DNA of 64,000 bases. It comes from Fodinibacter sp038210185 (lineage in GTDB: Bacteria; Actinomycetota; Actinomycetes; Actinomycetales; Dermatophilaceae). How positions within the stretch are numbered: the stretch's first letter is position 1; the number at the start of each line of letters is the position of its first letter. The notes beneath the pieces were generated by a model. The model was not told where the DNA came from. It saw only the letters and a list, made by a program, of their open reading frames with translations, and searched no databases. Shown in pieces: positions 53,428 through 62,161 of the stretch. The stretch spans positions 36,064 through 100,063 of the forward strand of contig JBBQWX010000001.1 of the NCBI GenBank assembly GCA_038210185.1, given 5' to 3'. Both the position numbers and the translations under genes were made by a program.

Positions 53428-53499
53428 CCGGATGCGTGGCGCCCCAGTCCGGATGCCGAGGCGCCGGATGCGTGGCGCCCCAGGCCGGATGCCGTGGCG
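53428..53499. repeat. 36-bp direct repeat, two copies
   Basis: Units 53428-53463 and 53464-53499 begin CCGGATGCGTGGCGCCCCAG and differ at two positions. Each holds the recurring GGATGCC word. The duplication directly follows the palindrome at 53383-53425. Confidence 0.85.
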
Positions 53500-53569
53500 C
53501 GGATCGCCACCATCCGGGACATCGCCGAAGTCCGGTGGCAGCGCGCTACGACTGCGGTTGAATGTCGCT

Positions 53570-54478
53570 GTGGACGACCCCGGGCCGGAAGCCGCCCCAG
53601 AGCCCCGGCGCGGAGCGACCGCCCGGGCGGTCGACTGGTCGCGGGTCCGGGCCCAGCGCGCGTCGGCGTGGAGCCTGGACGCCCGGGAGTCGCACCGCTC
53701 CGTCGACGTGGGGTTCCGACTTGCCGACCGCGACAAGCGCGTGGCGGCCGGGGTGCTCGCCGGCGGCGTCGCCTACCGCTTGTTCTTCTGGCTGCTCTCG
53801 GTCTCGGTGCTGGCGACCGGTGCGTTCGGCATCGCCCGGGGCGACCGGGTCGACGAGGTGCTGCACGATCTCGGCCTCGGGCCGGCGACCAGCGACATCG
53901 TCAAGCAGCTGATGCGCGGGTCCGACGACGCCCGCTGGCTGGTCAGCGCGGTCGGGGCGTGGCTGGTGCTGTGGACCGGATACCTGGGAGCCAAGGCGCT
54001 GGTGCTCGTGCACGCCGCGGTGTGGGGCGTGCCGGCACCGCCAGCGCGCCGGCACTGGGCGATGTCGTTGGCGTTCACCGGAACCACGCTCGGCATCCTG
54101 GTCGCAATGTCGCTGGCCGCCCGGGTGCACACGGAGGGCCTGGCCGTCGGCGTGCTCGCCGACGTCCTGGCCGCGGCAGTCCCGTTCACGGCCTGGCTCG
54201 TGGTGTCCGGCTGGCTACCCCGCCGCGGCGAGGGCTGGCGCGACCTCCTGCCGGGGGCCGTCCTGATGGCCATCGGCGTCGAGACCTTCTACCTCGTCGC
54301 GACCTGGTTCCTCGCCCCGAAGCTGGCCAACGCGACCCAGCTCTACGGCCTGCTCGGCATCTCGGCCACGATCCTCTTCTGGCTCTTCATCCTGGGCCGG
54401 CTCATCATCGGGGCGGCCACTTTGAACTTGTCCCTGTACGAGAACCGCATCGCCACGCGGCCGTCGGTGAGCGAGTAA
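53570..54478 (+). CDS. YihY/BrkB-family membrane protein
   Basis: A 302-residue protein with six hydrophobic segments. Features of the family are RVAAGVLAGGVAYRLFFWLLSVSV, the VGAWLVLWTGYLGAKALVLVH region, and NATQLYGLLGISATILFWLFILG near the end. Sometimes annotated as ribonuclease BN in error; its function is unknown. GTG 53570 is used; a TTG 12 bases upstream is possible. Confidence 0.85.
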   Translation: MDDPGPEAAPEPRRGATARAVDWSRVRAQRASAWSLDARESHRSVDVGFRLADRDKRVAAGVLAGGVAYRLFFWLLSVSVLATGAFGIARGDRVDEVLHDLGLGPATSDIVKQLMRGSDDARWLVSAVGAWLVLWTGYLGAKALVLVHAAVWGVPAPPARRHWAMSLAFTGTTLGILVAMSLAARVHTEGLAVGVLADVLAAAVPFTAWLVVSGWLPRRGEGWRDLLPGAVLMAIGVETFYLVATWFLAPKLANATQLYGLLGISATILFWLFILGRLIIGAATLNLSLYENRIATRPSVSE

Positions 54479-54661
54479 GAGCGCGCCGTGCGTGCCCGGT
54501 CGTGACCGCCGGATGCCTTGGGCGGAGGACCGGCGGCGATGGTGCGCCACCGGACGGCGTCCGCCCAGCGCCCGCCGCCCGCCGCCCGACGCCCGCCCGT
54601 CCGCCGCCCGCGTATGACGCGGCTCACTGCGGTGGCAGTGCACCGCTCCTACGCTGGCGTC

Positions 54662-55282
54662 ATGACGGCACCGGTGACCGTGCGCAGCTCGCAGGGCCCC
54701 TCCGGTCAGGCTCGCGACCTGACCCTTCGAGCCTTCGCGTGGGGCAACAAGAACGTGATGCTCCCGATGCTGGAGAACCGGCTCGTGGGTGCCTGGATCG
54801 GCAGCCCGGTGAACGGCTACTTCCTGAGGCTCACGACGACGGGGCGGCGCAGCGGGTTGCCCCGCCAGACCCCACTGAACTACGCCATCCTCGACGGTCG
54901 GGTCTATCTGCTCTCCGGGTTCGGCAGGCAGGCCGACTGGTACCGCAACCTCGTCGCGCACCCGCAGGTGTCGGTGGCCCTGCCCGGTCGGGACCTCGAG
55001 GGCACTGCTGAGCCGGTGGACGACCCGGCCGAGGCGGAGCGGGCGGCGGTGGCGGTCGTGCGCAACAGCGGTTTCGCCCTGGTCTTCGAGGGCATGAACC
55101 CGCTGACCGCGACCGACGAGCGGCTGCGGGTCCAGCTTGCCGGTCGCCCCGTCGTGCGCATCACGGCCAGCGAACCGGTGCGGCCTGGCCGCCACGACCC
55201 GGGGTCGCCGTTCTGGCTGCTCCCGCGGACGCTCGGTGTGTTGGCACTGCTGGGCGCCGCCAGGGCGCTCCGCCGCCGCTAG
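54662..55282 (+). CDS. F420-dependent nitroreductase (DDN-like) family protein
   Basis: A 206-residue protein of the split-barrel flavin/deazaflavin fold. LRLTTTGRRSGLPRQTPLNYA and YLLSGFGRQADWYRNLVAHPQVSV are the F420-binding signature of the Mycobacterium Ddn family. It probably uses F420H2 made by the fgd product elsewhere in the window to reduce quinones or other small molecules. TACGCT lies six bases before ATG 54662, suggesting a leaderless mRNA. Confidence 0.88.
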   Translation: MTAPVTVRSSQGPSGQARDLTLRAFAWGNKNVMLPMLENRLVGAWIGSPVNGYFLRLTTTGRRSGLPRQTPLNYAILDGRVYLLSGFGRQADWYRNLVAHPQVSVALPGRDLEGTAEPVDDPAEAERAAVAVVRNSGFALVFEGMNPLTATDERLRVQLAGRPVVRITASEPVRPGRHDPGSPFWLLPRTLGVLALLGAARALRRR

Positions 55283-57367
55283 AGGCGATTGGCGTTGCCG
55301 CTCACGGTGCCGTTGGACGACTCCGGTGGTGGGGAGTGTGCCGCCAGAGGCCAGTTCGGTCGCGAGCTCACGACCTGGTCGATCGTCTCAGCCGGGACGG
55401 GCCGGGAGAACAAGAACCCCTGAGCCCGGTGGCAGCCGAGCCTGGTGAGCGCCTCGCGTTCCGCCTCGCGTTCCACCCCTTCGGCCACGACGGTGACACC
55501 GATGCACTCCGCGAAGGCGACCACGCCCCACACGAAGCGCCGCCGGGCCTCGTCGGCGTCGAGGTTGCCGACGAAGGAGCGGTCGATCCTGACCTCGTCG
55601 ATCGGGAGGTCCCGCAGTCGCGACGGCGTGCTCTGGCCGGCGCCGAAGTCGTCCAACGACAGCCGCGACCCGAGAGGTCGCAGCTCGTCGCAGACCCGTC
55701 GGCTCGTCCTGGTGTCGGGGAGTCGCTCCGTCTCGGTGATCTCCAGGCACAGCTGCTCGCCGGTCAGCCCGTGGCGCGCGAGCTCGGCTGCAACCACCCG
55801 GGGAAGGGCGTGTGCTGCGAGCTGACCGGGAGTGATGTTCACCGTGACCCGCAGGTCGAGGCCGCCAGGAAGGCTGGTCCACCGGGCCAGATCGGTGCAC
55901 GCGTGCTCCAGGACGAACGCGAACAGCTCGTCGAGGAGACCCCAGGTCTGGGCGACCCGCACGAAGACCTCCGGCGAGAGCTGTCGACCCCCCGGTGCCC
56001 ACCGCACCAGCGCCTCCAGCGTGTGCAGCCGCCCGGTCGACAGGTCCACGATGGGCTGGTACGAGACCGTCACCTCGCGGTTCGCCAGAGCCAGGCCGTC
56101 GGCGTGGGCCAGGGCCTCGTCATCCACCTCTGTCAGTCTCAGCCCCGCGGTGTGCAGCAGCACGTCGGCCCCACCGCACTGCTTCACGACGTACATCGCC
56201 AGGTCGGCACGGATCAGCAGCTCGTCGACGCTCGGGGTCGGGTCGAACAGGCCGACCCGCGCCATGCCGATACTCGCCGACACCGACACCTTGCGGCCTC
56301 CCACCACGAACGGCTCGCTCAGGCTTCCGAGCAGCTCCCCGGCGACCACGAGGGGGTCGAGCTGGGCTTCCATCAGCACCGCGAACTCGTCCCCGCCGAA
56401 CCGCGCGATCGTCTCGACCTCGGTCAACCGTTCCCGGAGGCGGGCTGCCACCTGCCTCAGCAGGTCGTCACCCGCACTGTGCCCAAGGCGTTCATTGACC
56501 TCCTTGAAGCCGTCGAGGTCCAGGAACCAGATCGCGACCGGGCGTTGGTCGCGGCGGTGCAGGTCCAGGGCGTGGGTCGCACGGTCGATGAAGAGCGCCC
56601 GGTTCGCGAGTCCGGTCAACGGGTCGTGGAAGGCCTGGTGGCGCAGCTGCGCCTCCCTGAGGGTCAGGGCTTGGGCCAGCTTCTTGTTGTCCCACACGGT
56701 CAGGAACTGCCGGGAGAACTGCAACAGCACGAGGACGACGAAGAAGCCGAGCTCCACGATCGAGATCGCGTGCGCGGTGGCGATCTGCCAGGTCATCAGA
56801 CCCAGCGCGCCAGCGAGGATGACGTAGGGCATGGCAGCGCCGGCGACCATCGGGAGCTCGTGGTGGGGGCTGGCCCCGGTGGCGCCAGGGGTCAGCGCGG
56901 CGAACGCGAGCAGCCCGAACGCGAAGAACCAGCCGAGGTCGATCAGGCTGTCAGTTAGGAGTCCGTGGCCGCGAGGTAGGCGAAGCCACTGTCGGCGACG
57001 GCCATGAGGGCGAGCCCCGAGGCGATGACTGCCAAGGGGGCGCGGTGGGCCCGGGACCGGGACATCACCAGCACGCAGACGACCAACAGGGCGATGTCGG
57101 ATGCCGGGTAGGCGACCGACACGGCCAGTGCCAGCGGGAAGTCGGCACCGGCACGCACGACGGCGCCCAGGGCGGTCGCCCATGAGAGCAGACCGATCGC
57201 GCACGCCATCATCGAACCGTACAGGGCCATCCGCCAACGGCCGGCGCCCGAGACGTCGGACGGGAAGAGGGCCAGGGCCAGCACGGCCCCGAGCGGGAAG
57301 CCGAGGAACCCGAGGTCCGCCAGCCCGGCTGTGGCGCAGCTTGACGGGCTCCTCCTGCTGCGGCGCA
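55279..57367 (-). pseudogene. GGDEF-EAL cyclic-di-GMP protein with N-terminal frameshift
   Basis: From 56954 leftward one frame encodes further membrane helices, then RFGGDEFAVLM (GGDEF, ~residue 300 of the joined protein) and an EAL domain with LEALVRWAPGG, EITETERLP, LDDFGAGQS and VAEGVEREAE. Both active sites look intact. The first ~135 residues, with several helices (for example ALYGSMMACAIGLLSWATALG), are in another frame that ends at TAA 56955-56957 after FAYLAATDS. One lost base (TA-ACT for TAN-ACT) joins them. ATG 57367 is a possible start, although the very N-terminus may be lost at a breakpoint. Confidence 0.8.
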
Positions 57368-57389
57368 TTTCGGGTGCGCGGGTAGCGTC

Positions 57390-57587
57390 GTGCGCACCGC
57401 CGCCCTGTGGGCCGGTACCAAGACCCCCGGCCTGGCCATCACCCCCGGGGTCGCCGCCACCGACGACGCCGTCGGCGCCGTTCAGACCTGGACGGTCACC
57501 GAAGGGCGCACCAAGATCGCCGAGGTCACCGTCACCTGGGTGACCACCGACAACGGCTGGAAGCTCGCGGCCCTGCCGACCTTCTGA
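57390..57587 (+). CDS. Short fragment, possible 3' end of a lost gene
   Basis: A 65-codon open frame from GTG 57390: GLAITPGVAATDDAVGAVQT, then AEVTVTWVTTDNGWKLAALP. The ending resembles the C-terminal beta-sheet of secreted or conjugation-associated proteins, but no family is certain. It lacks an N-terminal domain and abuts the damaged GGDEF-EAL gene head to head. Confidence 0.4.
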   Translation: MRTAALWAGTKTPGLAITPGVAATDDAVGAVQTWTVTEGRTKIAEVTVTWVTTDNGWKLAALPTF

Positions 57588-57603
57588 CCCTGACAGCACC
57601 GGC

Positions 57604-57621
57604 CCCGCAGAGCTCTGCGGG
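57604..57621. terminator. Perfect 18-bp palindrome
   Basis: CCCGCAGAGCTCTGCGGG lies 17 bases after the stop of the 57390-57587 frame and before the end of the opposed gene. As RNA it would need to lose a few central pairs to form a loop. Weak terminator candidate. Confidence 0.4.
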
Positions 57622-57648
57622 ACCGATGCCGGATCGTTGGCGGAGGGC

Positions 57649-58134
57649 CTAGCCGGACGGCGTGGTCAGCCTCAGCCGCGACGGGTCCGTGCCTGCGGGC
57701 ACCCACACCAGGACCCAGCAGCCCTGGTGCGCGAGCAGCACGGCCGCGCCGTCGGCGAGCTCGTGCACCGCGCTGATCAGCAGATCCTCACCGAGCACGC
57801 CCCACCCCGCGGACGGGGCGCGCATGCCCCCCGGCACCGGGTCCTCACGCTCCAGCGACTGCAGCAACCCGGCCGGCACCTGACGGCCCCGGTCCTGCAA
57901 CGACATGGCGATCATCGCCGCGAGGGCCACGCCCGCCTGCGGCGCCTGGTCCAGGTCGTCCCGCTCGTCGCGGTGCACGCCCTGGGTCGCCACCGCCCAC
58001 GGGTTGACCCCGTCCCCGAGCAGCACCCACACGTCGCTTGCGCCACCGGCATGCACGACCGCGGGGGCCTCGACCTCGACCGGCCACCACCGCTGCAGCA
58101 CCGGTCGTGAACCTTCGGACCCTGCCAAGGTCAC
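57649..58134 (-). CDS. Hypothetical protein, coupled to secreted protein gene
   Basis: A 161-residue protein starting at GTG 58134, overlapping the stop of the upstream gene by four bases. WWPVEVEAPAVVHAGGASDV, WAVATQGVHRDERDDL and CWVLVWVPAGTDPSRLRL are recognisable as folded sequence but not as a known family. No signal or membrane helix. Confidence 0.6.
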   Translation of the reverse strand: MTLAGSEGSRPVLQRWWPVEVEAPAVVHAGGASDVWVLLGDGVNPWAVATQGVHRDERDDLDQAPQAGVALAAMIAMSLQDRGRQVPAGLLQSLEREDPVPGGMRAPSAGWGVLGEDLLISAVHELADGAAVLLAHQGCWVLVWVPAGTDPSRLRLTTPSG

Positions 58135-58904
58135 TTCGCCGACGTGCACAGCTTGATGGTGCCCGAGTTGTTGTTGCACACGTCCCAGCCCCGGAACGCC
58201 ACGGTGGCGCGCTTGCCCGTCGACCACAGGGCAGTCATCGACACCATCGGGAAGACCCGGTTGCTGCTGGCCGACCCGAAGCTCTTGTTCAGCGACAGGG
58301 GCGGGTTCAGACCCCCAGAGGCTGAGTGGTCGGCGCCACCGCCCGCGCACAGCTGGTCATTGCCCAGCGTGACGTTCCTGCCGCAGTAGTACGAGTAGGA
58401 GAACGACACCCCGGTCGTGCCGAAGTCCTTGGTCATGGTCCCCGTCAGCAGCCAGCGCCTCGAGGTCCCCCCGTAGACATACTCCTCAAGCTTTGCGGTC
58501 CACCGGTCGATCGTCACGCACCCGGTGGTGGTGTTGCAGCGCTGGTGGTTCAGGCCCCAGTTGCTGGAGTTGTACGTGTAACCGCGGGAGTCGCGCACGC
58601 CCGGGTTCCACAGCACGAAACCGTTCGGCGTGTCAGTGGCGGCGACCGCGTCCGGCCCGCTGGGAACGGGGGCGCTCTCCGAGGCCACCGGGGTGGGTGC
58701 GTTCTGCGCCGCTGCCATGGCGTCGGCCTCCATCTTCCGCAGCGCGGAGTCGGAGTGCACCACGTTGGGTTCGAGCAGCGGCCCGGACACCGTCATGTAG
58801 TAGTCCCCGCCGACCGGCACCGCCTGCGCCGGAGCGCTGATGACCGCAGCCGAACCCACCGCCGCCGCGGCCATGACCGTGACCGTGCGAGCCCGGAACC
58901 TCAT
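58131..58904 (-). CDS. Secreted protein of unknown function
   Basis: A 257-residue protein from ATG 58904. Signal peptide RTVTVMAAAAVGSAAVISAPAQA with a cleavage site after AQA. The mature part is rich in Thr, Ser and Asn with several Cys (HQRCNTTTGCVTIDRW, SYSYYCGRNV, DVCNNNSGTIKLC), suggesting disulfide-bonded beta structure. Resembles actinobacterial secreted hypotheticals. GGGGG before the start is a poor but possible ribosome-binding site. Confidence 0.7.
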   Translation of the reverse strand: MRFRARTVTVMAAAAVGSAAVISAPAQAVPVGGDYYMTVSGPLLEPNVVHSDSALRKMEADAMAAAQNAPTPVASESAPVPSGPDAVAATDTPNGFVLWNPGVRDSRGYTYNSSNWGLNHQRCNTTTGCVTIDRWTAKLEEYVYGGTSRRWLLTGTMTKDFGTTGVSFSYSYYCGRNVTLGNDQLCAGGGADHSASGGLNPPLSLNKSFGSASSNRVFPMVSMTALWSTGKRATVAFRGWDVCNNNSGTIKLCTSAK

Positions 58905-58923
58905 GTGAAACCCCCGACCGTCG

Positions 58924-59250
58924 ATGGAAACGGGCGATCTGGCCCGTGGCGTGATCGTGGCAGCGGAGCTGGTTGCCTGGCAAGGATTTCGCGGCACGAA
59001 TCGCCCTGCTGCCCGAAGGGCAACGGCGCGCCGCCTGCAGGTCGGGGAGCACTCGATGGACTTCCACCCCGACGCGATCATCATGGTGACCGACGGCTAC
59101 GCCGCCCCGATCGCCCCCAAGGAGTCCGACCGCTGGATCTGGCTCATCACCGAGGGAGGCTCCGACGACTGGATCCGCGAGCAGCCCACCAACGTCCGGA
59201 TCAAGAGCCACCACATCAGCACCGCTGAGGCCGCGGCCGAGACCGGCTGA
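58924..59250 (+). pseudogene. C-terminal fragment of a VWA-like (DUF2201-type) protein
   Basis: The last ~65 codons, from about 59056, read FHPDAIIMVTDGYAAPIAP and DRWIWLITEGGSDDWIRE. This fits the closing strand and MIDAS-side loop of the VWA-like domain of DUF2201 putative metallopeptidases. The rest of that ~400-residue protein is missing. The first ~40 codons are unrelated and overlap the promoter region of the secreted-protein gene. Followed by a strong terminator. Confidence 0.5.
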
Positions 59251-59266
59251 GCGCCACAGCACCACC

Positions 59267-59305
59267 AAGGGCCCCACCACCGCTACCCGCGGTGGTGGGG
59301 CCCTT
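59267..59305 (+). terminator. Strong intrinsic-type terminator hairpin
   Basis: AAGGGCCCCACCACCG (59267-59282) and CGGTGGTGGGGCCCTT (59290-59305) form a perfect 16-bp stem with a seven-base loop, ending in CCCTTCC. It lies 17 bases past the stop of the VWA-like fragment. Confidence 0.85.
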
Positions 59306-59457
59306 CCACGTCGTGGGGGAGTGCGCCGCAGCTGACCTGGGCGGACCAGTGCCAGCACGCCTTGCCCGCCCGACGCCGCCACCACGGTCGGGTCCATATC
59401 CAGCGAACGCGGCTGCCCGCGAACTCGGTCTCCATCGATTTCGTGCCTCAGGAAGCC

Positions 59458-59595
59458 CGGCGCCTGATGCCCAGGATCAGTAGCGAAGCCACCAAGGCGA
59501 TCGGGATGGCTGACACCGCGCCCACTGCCGGGGTTGCTTCACCTGCCAGGCCGACACACCGCCCATCGGCGGGACAACGTCCCGCGACATCGCAT
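59458..59595 (-). pseudogene. Possible C-terminal anchor remnant
   Basis: On the minus strand a frame ending at 59458 reads AVGAVSAIPIALVASLLILG then IRRRAS and stop. A helix with a basic tail like this is typical of the end of a surface protein. Nothing upstream extends it, as the LuxR gene begins at 59596. The rest of 59306-59595 shows no gene. Confidence 0.3.
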
Positions 59596-60279
59596 CTAAG
59601 GGCCGGGCTGGACGAGACCGTGGTCGAACGCGAAGATCACTGCGGCGGCGCGATCGCGCAGGCCGAGCTTGGCGAACACGTGGCCGACGTGGGACTTGAC
59701 GGTGCCTTCGCCAAGGACCAGTTTCGCGGCGATCTCACCATTGGTCAGTCCGGCGCCGATCAGGGCTAGCACCTCGCGTTCACGCGGGGTGAGGACTTCG
59801 ACCTCCGCGCCCGGGAATGCCGGCGTCGTCCCTTCCCTGTAGCCACGCAGTACCCGTGCGGTCACCGACGGGTCCAGCCACGCGCCGCCTGCGGCGACCG
59901 CCCGGACGGCCCGCTGGAGGTCCTCGGCCGGAACGCCCTTGAGCAGGAACCCGGCGGCACCCGCCCGCAGCGCCCCGGCGAGAACCTCTTCGTCCTCGAA
60001 GGTGGTCAGCACGAGGACGGGCGGAGTAGCCGCAACTTCACGCAGCCGCCGAGTCGCGGTCACGCCGTCCACCCCGGGCATCCGCACGTCCATCACGACC
60101 ACGTCGGGCGAGGTGCGGGCCACGGTCTCGACCACGCGGGACCCGTCTGCGAGTTCGCCGACGATCTCGAACCCGAAGCGCTCCCGTAGGAGTCCCCGCA
60201 AACCGGCACGGATCAGCTCCTGGTCGTCGACCAGAAGCACGCGAATCGCATCGGTGGTGGGTTCATCACTTCGTCTCAT
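59596..60279 (-). CDS. NarL/LuxR-family response regulator
   Basis: A 227-residue regulator. VLLVDDQELIRAGLRGLLRE, DVVVMDVRMPGVDGVTATRR (phosphoacceptor), LVLTTFEDEEV and FLLKGVPAEDLQRAVRAVAA form the receiver. LTPREREVLALIGAGLTNGEIAAKL, then GTVKSHVGHVFAKLGLRDR, form the LuxR-type helix-turn-helix. ATG 60279 overlaps the kinase stop. Likely controls the ABC exporter just upstream in gene order. Confidence 0.94.
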   Translation of the reverse strand: MRRSDEPTTDAIRVLLVDDQELIRAGLRGLLRERFGFEIVGELADGSRVVETVARTSPDVVVMDVRMPGVDGVTATRRLREVAATPPVLVLTTFEDEEVLAGALRAGAAGFLLKGVPAEDLQRAVRAVAAGGAWLDPSVTARVLRGYREGTTPAFPGAEVEVLTPREREVLALIGAGLTNGEIAAKLVLGEGTVKSHVGHVFAKLGLRDRAAAVIFAFDHGLVQPGP

Positions 60280-61346
60280 GGCAGTACCGCCTCGACGCGC
60301 CAACCGTCGCCGCGGGGGCCCGCTGTGAGGTGGCCACCCAGGGCTTCGGCCCTCTCGCGCATGCCGAGCAGCCCGCTGCCCCCTTCCGTAGGACGGCCCG
60401 GGGCGCCGGCACTGTCCACGACCACCAGGGTGCCACCGGATCCGAGTTCGAGCCGCACTGTAGCGGCCGATCCGGACGCGTGCCGCACGACGTTGGTGAG
60501 GGACTCTTGCACGATGCGGTACGCCGCCAGCCCGGTCGCAGCGGGCAGTGTCGAAGGGTCGCCGACCACTTCGCAGGTCACCGGCGTGCCTGCGTGACGG
60601 AACGACTCCACCAGCTCGACGAGATTCGAGGCTCCCGGTAGCGGTGCGGACGCTCCGGACGTCGTACGCATCAGACCAACGGTGGCCCGGACCTCCTCGA
60701 GGCTGCTGCGGGCGAGCCGCTCGGCCTCGGCCAGGGCGGCACGCGCCTCGTCGGGGTCCTCCTCGATCGCGAGCCGGGCGGCGCTGACATGCATGAGCGA
60801 GACGGTGAGCGCGTGCCCGATCACGTCGTGCATCTCGGCGGCGATCCGGTTGCGCTCCTCGGCGCGCGCCCGGTCGGTCAGGCCCGCCTGCGCCTCCCGC
60901 AGCTGGTGGACCAGCGTGCGCTGGTGCCCGCCCAGGCCGCACACGACCGCGGTGAAGAATGTGCCCGTGGCCCACGCGCCCCAGCCCACCTCTCCCGGGT
61001 TCTGGAGCGCCTGGGCGAGGTAGACGAGGAGCAGTCCGAGGCCGAGCACCACCGCTTGCGCCGTGCCAGCACCCAGAACGCACCAACCCATCACGATGCA
61101 CAGCGCGAACCAGCCGAGGTTGGCTGACTCGCTGCTGCCGATGAACACGACCCCGGCCGTGACGACGGCCAGGCCGGCCAGGAGAACCCAGCCGGTTGCC
61201 CTCCGGGCGGCCAGGGCGATCGCCACCGCGACCGAGACGATGCCGGTAGGCACGGCGAGCTCAAGCGGCTGCGCCGTCAGGAGCAGGCCCACCGCGACGA
61301 ACAGGGCGACCGCGGCCGGTGCGAGAAAGTGCGCCGCACGGTCCAT
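60276..61346 (-). CDS. Sensor histidine kinase, DesK/NarX-type
   Basis: A 356-residue kinase with about five membrane helices (residues ~10-150). The HisKA_3 motif is RNRIAAEMHDVIGHALTVSL with the phosphorylated His. AAYRIVQESLTNVVRHASGS and GGSGLLGMRERAEALGG are the ATP-binding boxes. Such kinases often sense the cell envelope and control a neighbouring ABC-2 exporter. ATG 61346, 17 bases after the permease gene. Confidence 0.93.
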   Translation of the reverse strand: MDRAAHFLAPAAVALFVAVGLLLTAQPLELAVPTGIVSVAVAIALAARRATGWVLLAGLAVVTAGVVFIGSSESANLGWFALCIVMGWCVLGAGTAQAVVLGLGLLLVYLAQALQNPGEVGWGAWATGTFFTAVVCGLGGHQRTLVHQLREAQAGLTDRARAEERNRIAAEMHDVIGHALTVSLMHVSAARLAIEEDPDEARAALAEAERLARSSLEEVRATVGLMRTTSGASAPLPGASNLVELVESFRHAGTPVTCEVVGDPSTLPAATGLAAYRIVQESLTNVVRHASGSAATVRLELGSGGTLVVVDSAGAPGRPTEGGSGLLGMRERAEALGGHLTAGPRGDGWRVEAVLP

Positions 61347-61363
61347 GGCATGGAGCCTATGAC

Positions 61364-62161
61364 TCAAAGAGACGTGCGCCGTGCAGCGAGCGCTGTCGCC
61401 ACGACGCCAATCGCGAGGGTGACCACGAGCGGCCCGGAGCCGTTGCCGATGCCCAGCCACGGCTCGCGAATGGCGTCGTTGGCCAAGGCCAGCGGGAGTA
61501 CGTCGGCGATGTCACGCAGTGCCGGGCTCATCACCGCCGGCGGCGGACCGCCGACGCCAAGCAGGAACGAGGGAAAGAACAACAGCAGCCCGACCGCCTG
61601 CGCCGACCGGGCCGAGGGCAGCAGGGATCCGAGCAGGATCCCAAGGCTGACGAACGCCACCGCGGCGGCGGCGATCCCGGTTGCGACGCGGAGCGGGTCC
61701 TCGACAGTCGGTACGCCGTATACAGGGCCAGCGACTGCGAGCAACATCGCCCCGGAGATCGCGACGGCAACGAGTCCGATGCTCAGCTGGGCGATCGCGA
61801 ACGACCAGCGCGGGAAGCCGGCAGCCGCCAGCCGTCGCAGCACGCCGTGCTCGCGGTACGACGCGATGTGCACCGGCAACATGATCAGTCCGGTCGCGCC
61901 TATCACGACGGTGAAGTATGACGCGACGTACCAGTGCGAGGGATTGACCGGGAACACCTCGTCGGGTGTGGTCCCGAACGAGCCGCCGATGATGAGCATG
62001 GTCACTATGGGAAAGACCAGTACGAACGTCAGCGTCAGCGGGTCGCGACCCAGCAGGCGCAGCTCCGCGGCGACCAGTCGGCGGGTTGCCGAACGGTGCC
62101 GGCGCGTCGCGGGGGCAGTGGCCTCGGGGACAGTGCCCTGTGGGAAGGTCTGCGTGCTCAT
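61364..62161 (-). CDS. ABC-2 type exporter permease
   Basis: A 265-residue protein with six hydrophobic segments. RRLVAAELRLLGRDPLTLTFVLVFP begins it, and FFPSFLLGVGGPPPAVMSPALRD and DVLPLALANDAIREPWLG are ABC-2 family features. It pairs with the ATPase encoded directly before it (TGATG overlap). GTG 62164 is an alternative start. Confidence 0.9.
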   Translation of the reverse strand: MSTQTFPQGTVPEATAPATRRHRSATRRLVAAELRLLGRDPLTLTFVLVFPIVTMLIIGGSFGTTPDEVFPVNPSHWYVASYFTVVIGATGLIMLPVHIASYREHGVLRRLAAAGFPRWSFAIAQLSIGLVAVAISGAMLLAVAGPVYGVPTVEDPLRVATGIAAAAVAFVSLGILLGSLLPSARSAQAVGLLLFFPSFLLGVGGPPPAVMSPALRDIADVLPLALANDAIREPWLGIGNGSGPLVVTLAIGVVATALAARRTSL

